This document shows positions 1-9,211 of a DNA stretch of 37,147 nt, one piece after another; position 1 is the stretch's first letter; each line of letters starts with the position of its first letter. The position numbers were made by a program, and so were the translations under genes. The stretch comes from Sandarakinorhabdus oryzae (GTDB taxonomy: Bacteria; Pseudomonadota; Alphaproteobacteria; Sphingomonadales; Sphingomonadaceae): contig NZ_WNJP01000010.1 of assembly GCF_009733735.1 (NCBI RefSeq), forward strand, positions 1 through 37,147, written 5' to 3'. The notes under the pieces were generated by a model. It saw nothing but the letters and a program-made list of their open reading frames with translations. It was not told the DNA's origin and made no database searches.

Positions 1-99
1 GGCGGCGCGCGCCACGGGTTTGGCCGCTGGCTTGGGCGGGGCGGCGGCAAGCGGGGCGGCCAGCAGGCCGGCGGCGATGAGAGTGAAGGCGAAACGCAT
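1..99 (-). CDS. N-terminus of a secreted protein (partial; possibly DsbA-like thiol:disulfide protein)
   Basis: The reverse strand opens with ATG at 99 and stays open to the window edge (33 codons seen). The visible part is a Sec-type signal peptide: Met-Arg, a hydrophobic run rich in Ala and Leu, then an Ala-Ala-Ala-Pro cleavage region and a Pro/Lys/Ala-rich linker. A purine-rich AGAGAGG lies directly before the ATG. No catalytic part is visible, so the product cannot be identified from sequence. By inference only: in many sphingomonads the gene after the DUF721 gene, reading away from mutY, encodes a DsbA-family thioredoxin-fold protein, which fits a signal peptide here. Confidence 0.6.
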   Translation of the reverse strand, partial: MRFAFTLIAAGLLAAPLAAAPPKPAAKPVARAA

Positions 100-146
100 G
101 ACCTCTCTCTAGCGTGGCGCAGGCGGCAGCGCCAAGCCCCCTCACA

Positions 147-674
147 TCAGCGGATCTTGGGCGGCCCGTCGCTGATCGACAGGGCTTCGGCCAGCGATTG
201 CAGCGTGGCGCGCAGTTCCGGGTCGGCAATGTCCTTCAGGGTCGAGCGCGTGGTTTCCGGCAGTGGGCCGGGGGCTGGCGGCGGCGGGGGCGGCGGCGCC
301 GCCATGGTGGCGGCGCCCTGTTCGATGCTGATGCGGGCAACGGCGGCATAGCCCAGGATGCGGTTGGCGCGTTCGATGATCTGCGCTTCGACGTGGCGCA
401 GCATCGGCGCCAGCGCGCCGGTGGCGGCGACGGTGAGCGTGCCGCTATCCTTCTGACCGCGCGGGAATTTCAGCTTGGTCGGCTGGCAATGGCGGGCATA
501 GGTCGGGCCGACGATCTCGCCCCAGCGGTCATTCAGCGCGCTGTGGGTGAAGCCGAAGCGCTTGAAGGCCTGGCCACCAACCTCGCCGACCAGCTCGGCA
601 ATCGGCTTGGCGCGGCCGCCGCGAACTTTGGGCGGCGCAGGTTGAGGCGCAGGTTTCTGGGGCGTTTTCGGCAT
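147..674 (-). CDS. DUF721 (DciA-like) domain protein
   Basis: A 175-residue protein with a basic, Pro-rich N-terminus, then the DUF721 core (about residues 20-115, with the ALNDRWGEIVGP stretch and the LTVAATGALAPMLRH strand/helix region), a poly-Pro linker near residue 125 and a C-terminal helix. DUF721 proteins include DciA, the loader/helper of the replicative helicase DnaB in bacteria lacking DnaC. That role is family knowledge; here it is an inference. The start at 674 (MPKTPQ) is chosen because the open frame upstream runs into mutY, whose ATG is at 700. The two genes are divergent with only 25 bases between starts, so their promoters must overlap each other or the opposing coding sequence. 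The DUF721–mutY divergent pair is common in sphingomonads. Confidence 0.85.
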   Translation of the reverse strand: MPKTPQKPAPQPAPPKVRGGRAKPIAELVGEVGGQAFKRFGFTHSALNDRWGEIVGPTYARHCQPTKLKFPRGQKDSGTLTVAATGALAPMLRHVEAQIIERANRILGYAAVARISIEQGAATMAAPPPPPPPAPGPLPETTRSTLKDIADPELRATLQSLAEALSISDGPPKIR

Positions 675-699
675 GCGGCTTCCATGCCATAGCAACGTC

Positions 700-1767
700 A
701 TGTCCGATAGCTGGCCGCTGCAACTCCTCAACTGGTATCGCGCCCATGCGCGGGACTTGCCGTGGCGCAACCCGCCCGGCGCCGCGCTGCCGGATGATGC
801 GGATTGGCCCTACCGCGTCTGGCTGTCGGAAATCATGCTGCAGCAGACGACGGTGGAAGCCGCGACGCCCTATTTCCATGCCTTCACGGCGCGCTGGCCA
901 AACGTGGCGGCGCTGGCGGCCGCTCACGACGCAGCCGTGATGCAGGCCTGGGCGGGGCTGGGCTATTATGCCCGGGCGCGCAATCTTTTGGCCTGCGCGC
1001 GCGCCGTGGTGGAACGCCATGGCGGGCGGTTTCCGGCGCATGAGGCCGAATTGCGCGATCTGCCCGGCATCGGCGATTACACGGCGGCGGCGGTGGCGGC
1101 GTTCGGCTTTGGCCGTGATGCGGTGGTGATCGATGGCAATGTCGAACGGGTGGTGAGCCGGCTGTTCGCGATATCGACACCCCTGCCCGCGGCGCGGGTG
1201 GCGATCAGGGCGGCGCTGGCGCCGCTGGTGCCGGCCGGCCAGGCCGGCGATTTCGCGCAAGCGATGATGGATCTGGCCCGCCGCGTCTGCACGGCGCGCT
1301 CGCCCCGCTGCCTCGCTTGCCCGCTTGTCGATGCCTGTGCCGGACAGCGCAGCGGCACGCCCGGCGCCTTCCCGGTGAAGGCCGCGAAGAAAGCCCGGCC
1401 GATGCGGCAGGGCACGGCCTGGTGGATCGAGGTGGATGGCCCAAATGGCCTTGAGGTGCTGACCATCGTTCGCCCCGCCAAGGGCCTGCTTGGCGGGATG
1501 CGGGCGCTGCCGAGCTGCGATTGGCGGGGTGAAGGAGTGCCGCCGCTGGCCGGCGACTGGCGGAGCCTCGGCCTGGTGCGTCACGGCTTTACCCACTTCG
1601 ATCTGGAGCTGGAGGTGCAGGGGCTGCGACTGGCGGTGCGGCCGGCACTGGCGGGCGAGTGGCTGGCGCTGGACGCCGTCGAATCCGCCGGCCTGCCCAC
1701 GCTTTTTGCCAAGGCCGCACAGCTGGGGCTTGCCGCCGATGATTTGCGCAGGGAAAAGGCGGCATGA
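700..1767 (+). CDS. mutY: A/G-specific adenine DNA glycosylase MutY
   Basis: A 355-residue protein that removes adenine mispaired with 8-oxoguanine. It has the N-terminal catalytic domain with the WLSEIMLQQT motif (Glu44, matching E. coli Glu37), the helix-hairpin-helix LPGIGDYTAAAV, the catalytic Asp in VIDGNVERV, and a [4Fe-4S] loop C-x6-C-x2-C-x5-C at Cys197, 204, 207 and 213. The C-terminal third is the NUDIX-like 8-oxoG recognition domain, ending near TLFAKAAQLG. Length is normal for the family. The start at 700 (MSDSWP) is preferred over the in-frame ATG at 673, which would overlap the divergent DUF721 start. The stop overlaps the nudC start by ATGA, so the two are probably co-translated as a small oxidative-damage/nucleotide-hygiene operon. 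Confidence 0.97.
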   Translation: MSDSWPLQLLNWYRAHARDLPWRNPPGAALPDDADWPYRVWLSEIMLQQTTVEAATPYFHAFTARWPNVAALAAAHDAAVMQAWAGLGYYARARNLLACARAVVERHGGRFPAHEAELRDLPGIGDYTAAAVAAFGFGRDAVVIDGNVERVVSRLFAISTPLPAARVAIRAALAPLVPAGQAGDFAQAMMDLARRVCTARSPRCLACPLVDACAGQRSGTPGAFPVKAAKKARPMRQGTAWWIEVDGPNGLEVLTIVRPAKGLLGGMRALPSCDWRGEGVPPLAGDWRSLGLVRHGFTHFDLELEVQGLRLAVRPALAGEWLALDAVESAGLPTLFAKAAQLGLAADDLRREKAA

Positions 1768-2663
1768 CGATCTTTCACGACGTGCCGGTCACCGGCTTCA
1801 CCGGCAACAAGCTGGACCGCGCCGACGAGATCCGCCGCGACCCGGCCGCACTGATCGCCATGCGCGCCCGGCCGGATGCGCGCTGGCTGGTGCTGGATGG
1901 GCTCAATCCGGTGGTCAAGCCGGGCGACACCCCGTCGATCCTGTGGGCCTATCGTTCCGACGTACCGCATGATGCGCTGTCCATCTTCCTGGGCGTGGGC
2001 GCCGAAGGGCCGCGCTTTGCCGCGGCGGCACCATCGGATGAACTGGTCGCCGATTTCGGCGGCAAGCTGCTCGATGCCCGCGCTGCCGGGGCGCTGCTGC
2101 CCGGCCATGAAGCCGCCATCGTGGCACAGGCGCGCTCCATCCTCGACTGGCACCAGCGCCACGGTTTCTGCGCGGTGTGCGGCGGCAAGACCGCGCTCGC
2201 CAAGGCCGGCTATGCCCGCCAGTGCCAGGCCTGCCAGGCCGAACATTTCCCGCGTGTCGATCCGGTGGTGATCATGCTCGCCGTGAAGGATGGCCACGCG
2301 CTGGTGGGCCGCCAGCCGCGCTTTCCGAAGCGCTTCCTGTCGGCCCTGGCCGGCTTCGTGGAGCCGGGCGAAAGCCTGGAGGAGGCGGTGCGCCGCGAGT
2401 TGTGGGAAGAGGCCGGCATTACCACCAGCCGGGTGCGCTATCTCGCCAGCCAGCCCTGGCCCTTCCCCTCGAGCCTGATGATGGCCGCCTTTGCCGAGGC
2501 CGACGGCTTCGAGGTACGGCTGGACGAGGACGAGCTGGAAGAGGTGCGCTGGGTGACCAAGGACGAAGCACGCGCCGCGCTCGCCGGCGACGGCGATTTC
2601 CTGGCACCGCCGCCGCTGGCGATCGCCCACACGCTGCTGAAATGCTGGGTGGAGGAGGATTGA
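1764..2663 (+). CDS. nudC: NAD(+) diphosphatase / NADH pyrophosphatase NudC
   Basis: A 299-residue Nudix hydrolase that cleaves NAD(H) to NMN(H) and AMP; family members also remove NAD caps from RNA. A four-cysteine zinc site is present (Cys136/Cys139 and Cys154/Cys157). The Nudix box runs from Gly197 to about 219 (G-x5-E-x7-REL-x-EE-x-G) and is followed by the NudC-specific SQPWPFPSS signature, which distinguishes it from other Nudix enzymes. An N-terminal domain of about 130 residues precedes the zinc site, as is usual. The ATG overlaps the mutY stop (ATGA), indicating coupling. The gene ends four bases from the convergent GGDEF/EAL gene. Confidence 0.96.
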   Translation: MTIFHDVPVTGFTGNKLDRADEIRRDPAALIAMRARPDARWLVLDGLNPVVKPGDTPSILWAYRSDVPHDALSIFLGVGAEGPRFAAAAPSDELVADFGGKLLDARAAGALLPGHEAAIVAQARSILDWHQRHGFCAVCGGKTALAKAGYARQCQACQAEHFPRVDPVVIMLAVKDGHALVGRQPRFPKRFLSALAGFVEPGESLEEAVRRELWEEAGITTSRVRYLASQPWPFPSSLMMAAFAEADGFEVRLDEDELEEVRWVTKDEARAALAGDGDFLAPPPLAIAHTLLKCWVEED

Positions 2664-2667
2664 GGCC

Positions 2668-5025
2668 TCAGGCCTCCACCACGTCGCACACCAGCCGGGT
2701 GGCGTCTTCGGGCGGCATCGGTTTGCCGAACAGATAGCCCTGGACCTGGGTGCAGCCCAGTTGCCGACACAGTTCGAAGGCGGCGCGGGTTTCGGTGCCC
2801 TCGGCCGTCGTCTGCATGTCGAGGCTGGCGGCAAGGCGCACGATGGCCTGGATGATGGCGCTGGCTTCATCGCCCATGGCCGCGGCGCGGGCGACGAAGC
2901 TGCGATCAATCTTGATGCGGCTGAAACTGGCCTTCTGCAGCGTGCCCAGCGCCGAGTAGCCGGTGCCGAAATCATCGAGCGCGAAGCTCACGCCCATCGC
3001 TGTCAGCCGGGTCAGCACGGCCACCACGGCGGGCTTTTCGGCGAGAAACAGGCCTTCGGTGATCTCCAGCTCCAGACGGCTGGCAGCAACGCCATGGCGG
3101 GCGAGCGCGGCGGCGATCTGGTCGGGCAGGTCGGCCTCCTCCATCTGCACCGGCGAGATGTTGACCGATATGCCGACATGCGCCGGCCAGCGCGCCGCCC
3201 AGGCCAGTGCCTCGTCGATCACCCAGGCGCCGATCGGCACGATCAGGCCGGTGTCCTCTGCGACCGGTACGAAATCCAGTGGCGAGACCAGGCCGAGTTC
3301 CGGATGGTGCCAGCGCAGCAGCGCTTCAAAGCCGGTAATGCGTTCGTCGCCCGAATCGACCACCGGCTGGAACTCGAGCCGCAACTCCCCGCGCGCCAGG
3401 GCGTCTGACAGGTCGGCCTCCAGCTTGCGCCGCTCGGCGGCGGCTTGGGCCATTTCGGGGTGGAAGCGGCAGGCGGCGCCGCGGCCCTGTTCCTTCACCC
3501 GATACAGCGCCAGGTCGGCGCAGCGCAGCAGATCCTCGGGCGTGTCGGCATCGCTGGGCGCCAACGCCCAGCCCACCGATGCGCCGACGATGGCGGCGCC
3601 GGCGCGGCCTTCCTCGCCAAGCGGGAACGGGCGCGCCATTTCGGCAACGATGCGCTGCGCCAGCCGCTCGGCGCGTTCAGGCTGCCCGTCGGGCAACAGG
3701 ACGGCGAACTCGTCACCGCCCAGCCGGGCGACAGTGGCGCCGCCTTTCACCTGCGATTTCACCAGCGCGTGCAGCCGCTGCGCCACCTGGCGCAACAGCA
3801 GGTCACCGGCGGCGTGGCCAAAGCCATCATTGACCGCCTTGAAGCGATCGAGATCGACGAACAGCAGCGCCGCCGCCCGGCCGGTCAGCACCGCGCGCTC
3901 CACCACCTCGTCCAGCGTCTCGCGAAACAGGCTGCGGTTGGCCAACCCGGTGAGCGGATCGAAGCGCGCCAGCTGGGCGATGCGTTCCTGGCTGCGGCGC
4001 ACATCGGTGACATCACGACCCACACCGCGAAAGCCGGTGAAATTGCCGGCCGCATCCTGTTTCGGCGTGCCCGACAGCGCCCACCAGCGCAAATCGCGGC
4101 CCAGCGGCACCGGCACCACCAGGTCGCGGAACGGCTCGCGTTGCTTGAGCGCATGGGCCAGCGCCGCCGTCGTCGCCCCGCCCTGCACCGGATCGAGCAA
4201 GGCCAGCAGCGGCTGGCCGAGCAGATCGCCGCGCCGCCGCCGCGCCACATCGGCAAAGCGCGGCGTGACATGGGTGATCCGGCCCAGCCCGTCGAGCTCG
4301 AGCAGCCAGTCTGACCCGTTCGACTCATATTCGTTGAGCAGCAGCCGAACCACCTCGCCCTGCTCGCGCAGATCGGCCTCGCTCTTCAGCCGCGCCATGG
4401 TGTGATAGGTGGTAACCAGCGACGCGCGCAGCTTGATGGCGACAAAGCTGGCCAGCGCCAGCAGTACCAGCGGATGATCCAGCGGCGCCCCCTGCGGCAG
4501 GCCCAGCACCATGCCGGCGGCGATCGACACGCACACGACCAGCACCGCCGGCGGCATGGTGGCGGCACAATTGGCCACCGCCCCCATGAAGATCAGCGAG
4601 AACAGCATCAGCACGGCCTGGCTGGTGGCCGGCAGTGCCGGCGCCAGCGTCACCACCAGCCCGGCCCAGAACCAGGCCAGCGCCACGATTTCCAGGGTGA
4701 CCTGCCAGTACAATAGCTTGCTGGCCTGCGGGCTCGCCGGGCGCCGGCTGATCGCGCGCCAGATCCAGAAGCCGGCCAGCACCAATATGCCGGCCAGCCA
4801 CGGCGCCAGCGCGGCAAAGGTGACCGCATCACCAAAGGCGGCCAGCACGGTGACCAGGTTCAAGGCCAGCAGGCCGACATTGAACGGCACATTCTGGTTG
4901 AGCTGCGCCAATTGCCGGCCGCGCACACTGGCCCAGAAGCCGCCATCGCCCTGGCCCAGGCCCAGCACCTGCCGCCAGCCGACATCGCGCACCATCTGCA
5001 CGGGCGGCTTGAGCATCGCTGTCAT
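2668..5025 (-). CDS. Membrane-bound PAS-GGDEF-EAL protein (c-di-GMP synthesis/breakdown)
   Basis: A 785-residue protein. About residues 45-215 form a hydrophobic sensor region with several membrane segments. A helical linker follows, then a PAS domain (about 240-360), a GGDEF domain with the intact motif at 436-440, and an EAL domain starting near 555 with the EAL motif at 567. The GGDEF site has no RxxD inhibitory site five residues upstream, so product feedback is probably absent. EAL residues expected for catalysis are present (EALLRW, SVNIS, LEITE, LDDFGTGYS, KIDRSFV, QGYLFGKP); AEGTET replaces the more usual AEGVET but keeps the Glu. Both activities therefore look possible; which dominates cannot be told. 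ATGs at 5025 and 5016 are both possible, with GGGAGG-like sequence upstream. The gene is divergent from the helicase gene. Confidence 0.93.
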   Translation of the reverse strand: MTAMLKPPVQMVRDVGWRQVLGLGQGDGGFWASVRGRQLAQLNQNVPFNVGLLALNLVTVLAAFGDAVTFAALAPWLAGILVLAGFWIWRAISRRPASPQASKLLYWQVTLEIVALAWFWAGLVVTLAPALPATSQAVLMLFSLIFMGAVANCAATMPPAVLVVCVSIAAGMVLGLPQGAPLDHPLVLLALASFVAIKLRASLVTTYHTMARLKSEADLREQGEVVRLLLNEYESNGSDWLLELDGLGRITHVTPRFADVARRRRGDLLGQPLLALLDPVQGGATTAALAHALKQREPFRDLVVPVPLGRDLRWWALSGTPKQDAAGNFTGFRGVGRDVTDVRRSQERIAQLARFDPLTGLANRSLFRETLDEVVERAVLTGRAAALLFVDLDRFKAVNDGFGHAAGDLLLRQVAQRLHALVKSQVKGGATVARLGGDEFAVLLPDGQPERAERLAQRIVAEMARPFPLGEEGRAGAAIVGASVGWALAPSDADTPEDLLRCADLALYRVKEQGRGAACRFHPEMAQAAAERRKLEADLSDALARGELRLEFQPVVDSGDERITGFEALLRWHHPELGLVSPLDFVPVAEDTGLIVPIGAWVIDEALAWAARWPAHVGISVNISPVQMEEADLPDQIAAALARHGVAASRLELEITEGLFLAEKPAVVAVLTRLTAMGVSFALDDFGTGYSALGTLQKASFSRIKIDRSFVARAAAMGDEASAIIQAIVRLAASLDMQTTAEGTETRAAFELCRQLGCTQVQGYLFGKPMPPEDATRLVCDVVEA

Positions 5026-5141
5026 CCTGGCATCCTCCCGGGCGTTCTGTCAGCCCAAGCAACGGCGCTGGCTGCGACGGCTTGAATCAGGGCACGCATC
5101 GCCGCTTGGCAGCCGCGCCAATGTTCCTTACTTGTTCACTG

Positions 5142-7460
5142 ATGAACCTGCCCGCCCCGCATGATTCTGGCGACCGTGATCCGCCCTGGCTGAAGGGGCT
5201 GAATCCGCCGCAGCGCGAGGCGGTGGTGACGACCGAAGGCCCGGTGTTGATCCTGGCCGGCGCCGGCACTGGCAAGACCAAGGCGCTCACCGCCCGGCTG
5301 GCGCACATATTGTTCAATCGCCTGGCCTGGCCATCGGAAGTGCTGGCCGTCACCTTCACCAACAAGGCGGCGCGCGAGATGCGCCACCGCACCGAAATGC
5401 TGCTGGGCCCGATGGCGGAGGGGCTGCCGTGGCTTGGCACCTTCCATGCGCTGTCGGCCAAGATGCTGCGCCGCCACGCCGGGCTGGTCGGCCTCAACGC
5501 GCAGTTCACCATTCTCGACACCGATGACCAGTTGCGCCTGCTGAAGCAGGTCGTCGCCGAGGCCGGCATTGACGACAAGCGCTGGCCGGCCAAGCAACTG
5601 GCCGGCCTGATCGATCGCTGGAAGAACAAGGGCCAGTTGCCGGCCGACGTGCCGCCGGGCGAGAGTTTCGCCTATGCCGATGGCGCAAAAGGCGGCGGCG
5701 CGGCGCTCTATGCGCGCTACCAGGAGCGGCTGGTGGCCTTGAATGCCTGCGATTTCGGCGATCTGCTGCTGCACATGCTGACCATCTTCCGCCAGCACCC
5801 TGACGTTCAGGCCGATTACCAGCGCCGCTTCAAATATGTGATGGTCGATGAATATCAGGACACCAACAGCGCCCAGTATCAGTGGCTGAAGGCGCTGGTC
5901 GGGCCGGCGCGCAACATCGCCTGCGTCGGCGATGATGACCAGTCGATCTACAGCTGGCGCGGCGCCGAGGTGGCCAATATCCTTCGATTCGAGACGGATT
6001 TTCCCGGCGCGAAGATGATCCGGTTGGAACAGAATTACCGGTCCACCCCGCACATCCTGGCCGCGGCCAACACGCTGATCGCGCACAACCGCGGCCGGCT
6101 GGGCAAGGCACTGTTCACCGCCCACACCAGCGGTGAGCGGGTGGAAGTGACCAGCGTGTGGGACGGGCCGGAGGAAGCGCGGCTGGTCGGCGACGAGGCC
6201 GAACGGCTGGCGCGCGAGGGCGTGTCATTGAATGACATGGCCATATTGGTGCGCGCCCAGTTCCAGACCCGATTGTTTGAAGACCGATTCATCGCCATCG
6301 GCCTGCCCTATCGCATCGTCGGCGGCTTCCGTTTCTATGAGCGCGCCGAGGTGCGCGATGCGCTGGCCTATCTGCGCCTCGTGCAGTCACCCGACGATGC
6401 GCTGGCCTTTGAACGCATCGTCAACGTGCCCAAACGGGGCCTGGGCGACAAGGCGATGGCGACCATGCACGCCGCCGCCCGCGCGATGAATGTGTCGCTG
6501 CCGCGCGCCGCCGCCGCGCTGGTGGACAGTGACGAGCTGACGCCGGCCGCCCGCCGCGCCGTGAAGGCGTTCTTCACCGATCTCGCCCGCTGGCGCGACC
6601 AGGCCGGCACCATGGGGCACGCCGAGCTGGCCGAGGTGGTGCTGGAGGAATCGGGTTATGTCGCCATGTGGCAGGCCGACAAGTCGACCGAAGCCGATGG
6701 CCGCATCGAGAATCTGAAGGAACTGGTGCGGGCGATGGGCGATTATCCCAGCCTCACTGCCTTCCTGGAGCATGTGGCGCTGGTGATGGACAATGACGCC
6801 AATGCCGATGGCGAGAAGATCACCATCATGACGCTGCACGCCGCCAAGGGCCTCGAATTTGATCATGTCTTCCTGCCCGGCTGGGAGGAAGGCGTGTTCC
6901 CCAGCCAGCGCGCGCTCGACGAAGGCGGCACCGTCGCGCTCGAGGAAGAGCGGCGGCTGGCCTATGTGGGGATCACCCGCGCCCGAAAGCGCGCCCACAT
7001 CATCAACGCTGCCAACCGCCAGGTCTATGGCCAGTGGACGGCCGCGCTGCCCAGCCGCTTCATCGAGGAATTGCCGGCCGATCATGTCGTGGCGCGCTCC
7101 ACCATGAGCGGCGGGCCGAGCCTGTGGCGCGCCGCGCTGGAAGGCGGCGACCCGTTCGCGCACATCAGCCGCGGCACCGGGCGTGGCCCCGGCTGGGACC
7201 GGGCGGCCCAGCAGGGCAGTCAGTTCGGGCGCGGTTCGGGCCGCGATTTCGGCCCACGCAGTGCCGCACCCAGGGAAGCACGGGTCAGCGCCGTCTCGCT
7301 GAGCCCCAGCCCCACGATCCGCAAGGGCGCCCGCGTGTTCCACGCCAAGTTTGGCGAGGGCATTGTGTTCCATGTTGATGGCAACAAGCTGGAGATCGAT
7401 TTTCCCGCCGCCGGCCGCAAGCGCGTGCTCGACAGTTTCGTGACCTTGAAAGGTCAGTGA
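5142..7460 (+). CDS. uvrD: UvrD/PcrA-type superfamily 1 DNA helicase
   Basis: A 772-residue 3'-5' DNA helicase of the Rep/UvrD/PcrA group, acting in nucleotide excision and mismatch repair or at blocked forks. Motifs in order: Q motif (LNPPQREAV), Walker A AGAGTGKT (Lys45), TFTNKAAREM (Ia), DEYQDTN (II), GDDDQSIYSWRGA (III), LEQNYRS (IV), TLHAAKGLEFDHVF (V) and YVGITRA (VI). The last 45 residues form the Tudor-like C-terminal domain seen in PcrA (VFHAKFGEGIV), which contacts RNA polymerase in related proteins. The start is uncertain: in-frame ATGs at 5082, 5121 and 5142 exist and none has a strong ribosome binding site. 5142 gives the usual short N-terminus. It is convergent with the next gene, with no spacer. 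Confidence 0.95.
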   Translation: MNLPAPHDSGDRDPPWLKGLNPPQREAVVTTEGPVLILAGAGTGKTKALTARLAHILFNRLAWPSEVLAVTFTNKAAREMRHRTEMLLGPMAEGLPWLGTFHALSAKMLRRHAGLVGLNAQFTILDTDDQLRLLKQVVAEAGIDDKRWPAKQLAGLIDRWKNKGQLPADVPPGESFAYADGAKGGGAALYARYQERLVALNACDFGDLLLHMLTIFRQHPDVQADYQRRFKYVMVDEYQDTNSAQYQWLKALVGPARNIACVGDDDQSIYSWRGAEVANILRFETDFPGAKMIRLEQNYRSTPHILAAANTLIAHNRGRLGKALFTAHTSGERVEVTSVWDGPEEARLVGDEAERLAREGVSLNDMAILVRAQFQTRLFEDRFIAIGLPYRIVGGFRFYERAEVRDALAYLRLVQSPDDALAFERIVNVPKRGLGDKAMATMHAAARAMNVSLPRAAAALVDSDELTPAARRAVKAFFTDLARWRDQAGTMGHAELAEVVLEESGYVAMWQADKSTEADGRIENLKELVRAMGDYPSLTAFLEHVALVMDNDANADGEKITIMTLHAAKGLEFDHVFLPGWEEGVFPSQRALDEGGTVALEEERRLAYVGITRARKRAHIINAANRQVYGQWTAALPSRFIEELPADHVVARSTMSGGPSLWRAALEGGDPFAHISRGTGRGPGWDRAAQQGSQFGRGSGRDFGPRSAAPREARVSAVSLSPSPTIRKGARVFHAKFGEGIVFHVDGNKLEIDFPAAGRKRVLDSFVTLKGQ

Positions 7461-7781
7461 TTACAGCGGCTTGATCTCGCCGCCGGTCAGCGCGTCCATG
7501 ACCTCGCGGAAGATGCGCGGGGTGAGGAACAGCACGCCCACCGACGCCAGCGCCAGGCACTGCAGCAGCGGCCAGTGCATATATTCCTTGGCAAAGAAGA
7601 AGGTGCCGACCAGCGCATAGGCGTTGAAGCGCGCCACCAGCGACAGCACCAGCGCCGCAAAGGCCCAGGGCCAGCCCAGGCCCAGGCTCCAGCCCGCCCA
7701 GGCCAGCACGAGCTGGCACATGCCAACGCCGCCAAGGACGAGGGCGAGCACGATACCGGGAAATTGCTTCCAACTGCGCAT
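7461..7781 (-). CDS. Small integral membrane protein of unknown function
   Basis: A 106-residue hydrophobic protein with three to four likely membrane helices (about residues 8-30, 36-50, 53-65 and 70-88) and a short charged tail (REVMDALTGGEIKPL). I do not recognise a family. The Leu/Ala/Trp/Phe composition in this frame is typical of membrane proteins, and the competing frames look like noise, so it is probably a real gene. Its stop codon abuts the helicase stop. It is divergent from the MFS gene, with about 105 bases between the starts. No enzyme motif is visible and no function can be assigned. Confidence 0.72.
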   Translation of the reverse strand: MRSWKQFPGIVLALVLGGVGMCQLVLAWAGWSLGLGWPWAFAALVLSLVARFNAYALVGTFFFAKEYMHWPLLQCLALASVGVLFLTPRIFREVMDALTGGEIKPL

Positions 7782-7887
7782 GACGGCGGCACGCTATCAC
7801 CGTCTGCGCGCTCTCGCAAACCGGTGTGAACGGCGAGCCCCAGTGCCAGCCATTGCCGTGTCGCGCAGCGCTTTCTATGGAGATCAG

Positions 7888-9132
7888 GTGCCGTCGATTC
7901 CGCCTCCCCTGAAAATCCGCGATTATCGGGCCTTCTGGGTGGCGCGCTTCCTCGCCACCGTGGCCGGCCTGATGCTGGTGATCGTCATCGGCTGGCAGGT
8001 CTATGATATCGCCCGCGCCCGCATGAGCCGCGACGAGGCCGCCTTCCTGCTCGGCATGATCGGGTTGGCGCAGTTCCTGCCGCTGTTCTGCCTGGCGCTG
8101 GTGGTGGGCGTGATTGCCGACCGGGTGGACCGCCGCCACATCGCCCGCGCCGCCGTCGCGCTGGAAATCGCCTGCGCCGGGGTGCTGGGCTGGCTGGCGC
8201 TGAACGGTGATGTGCCGATGGTGGCGCTGTTTGTCGTGGCCGCGCTGCTCGGCGTCGCCCGCGCCTTCCAGGGGCCATCGATGGCGGCGCTGGCGCCCAA
8301 CCTGGTGCCGCGCGAGTTGCTGCCCCAGGCCATCGCCCTGAACAGCATCAGCTGGCAGACCGGCGCCGTGCTCGGCCCGCCGCTGGGTGCCTTCCTCTAT
8401 GCCGTGTCGCCGGCCACGCCCTATGTGGTGGCGGCCGTGCTGTTCGGCCTCACCTTCATCTGCCTGATGATGATCCGGCCGGTGGTGCGCCCCGCCCCAT
8501 CGCCGCTGACGCCGTGGCGCAGCCTGGTCGAGGGCATCGCCTATGTCCGCAACAATGGCGTGCTGCTGGGCGCCATCAGCCTGGATCTGTTTGCCGTGCT
8601 GCTCGGCGGCGCAACCGCGATGCTCCCGGTTTATGCCCGCGACGTGCTGCATGTCGGCGTCGAAGGGCTCGGCCCCTTGCGCGCCGCACCCTCGGCGGGG
8701 GCGGTGGTGATGGCGGTGTTGCTCGCCAGCCGGCCATTGCGGCGCCATGTCGGGCCGGTGATGTTTGCCAGCGTCGCCGTGTTCGGGCTGGCCACCATCG
8801 TCTTCGGCCTTTCCACCTCCTATCCGCTCAGCCTGGCGGCGCTGGTGGTGCTGGGCGCAGCCGACGCGATCAGCGTCTTCGTGCGCGGCAGCCTGATCCA
8901 GCTGCACACGCCGGACGACATGCGCGGCCGCGTCTCCAGCGTGTCGGGTCTGTTCATATCGGCCAGCAATGAACTGGGCGAGCTCGAATCGGGGCTGGCC
9001 GCCCGCTATATCGGTGCGGTGCCGGGCGTGGTGATTGGCGGCGTGGGTGCCATCATCGTCACCGCGCTGTGGGCCTGGCGCTTCCCGCAACTGCGCCTGG
9101 CCGATCGGTTCGAGGTGCAAAAGCCGGGTTGA
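7888..9132 (+). CDS. MFS transporter (MFS_3 / EntS-like exporter)
   Basis: A 414-residue major facilitator with about 12 hydrophobic segments. The MFS loop 2-3 signature appears as GVIADRVDRRHIAR, and later GPPLGAFLYA and the DMRGRVSSVSGLF stretch are typical of the MFS_3/EntS group, whose known members export siderophores or drugs. Substrate here is unknown. The open frame extends upstream to 7624, but that part reads as low-complexity translation across the divergent small gene. I place the start at GTG 7888 because GGAG at 7879-7882 sits five bases before it and the protein then begins right before the first helix (KIRDYRAFW). The downstream neighbour cysK lies 79 bases away with its own ribosome binding site. 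Confidence 0.88.
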   Translation: MPSIPPPLKIRDYRAFWVARFLATVAGLMLVIVIGWQVYDIARARMSRDEAAFLLGMIGLAQFLPLFCLALVVGVIADRVDRRHIARAAVALEIACAGVLGWLALNGDVPMVALFVVAALLGVARAFQGPSMAALAPNLVPRELLPQAIALNSISWQTGAVLGPPLGAFLYAVSPATPYVVAAVLFGLTFICLMMIRPVVRPAPSPLTPWRSLVEGIAYVRNNGVLLGAISLDLFAVLLGGATAMLPVYARDVLHVGVEGLGPLRAAPSAGAVVMAVLLASRPLRRHVGPVMFASVAVFGLATIVFGLSTSYPLSLAALVVLGAADAISVFVRGSLIQLHTPDDMRGRVSSVSGLFISASNELGELESGLAARYIGAVPGVVIGGVGAIIVTALWAWRFPQLRLADRFEVQKPG

Positions 9133-9211
9133 ACGGGGCCCAAGATTTTCCGCCGTTGGCGCCGCCGCCGCAGCGGCCTAAAAGAGGCGCAATCAATCGG
9201 GAGATGCCGCG

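Noticed and set aside
529-1596. Long open frame antisense to mutY (355 codons)
   Set aside because: Arg/His/Gly/Ala-rich translation without domain signatures, opposite a clearly conserved gene; typical shadow frame in GC-rich DNA.
1581-2975. 464-codon frame opposite nudC, extending into the GGDEF/EAL gene
   Set aside because: Composition is that of a shadow frame, it spans two well-supported genes and has no recognisable motif.
7285-9120. 611-codon minus-strand frame opposite the MFS gene
   Set aside because: His/Gln/Arg-rich shadow of an MFS transporter whose helices and signature loops are clear on the plus strand.
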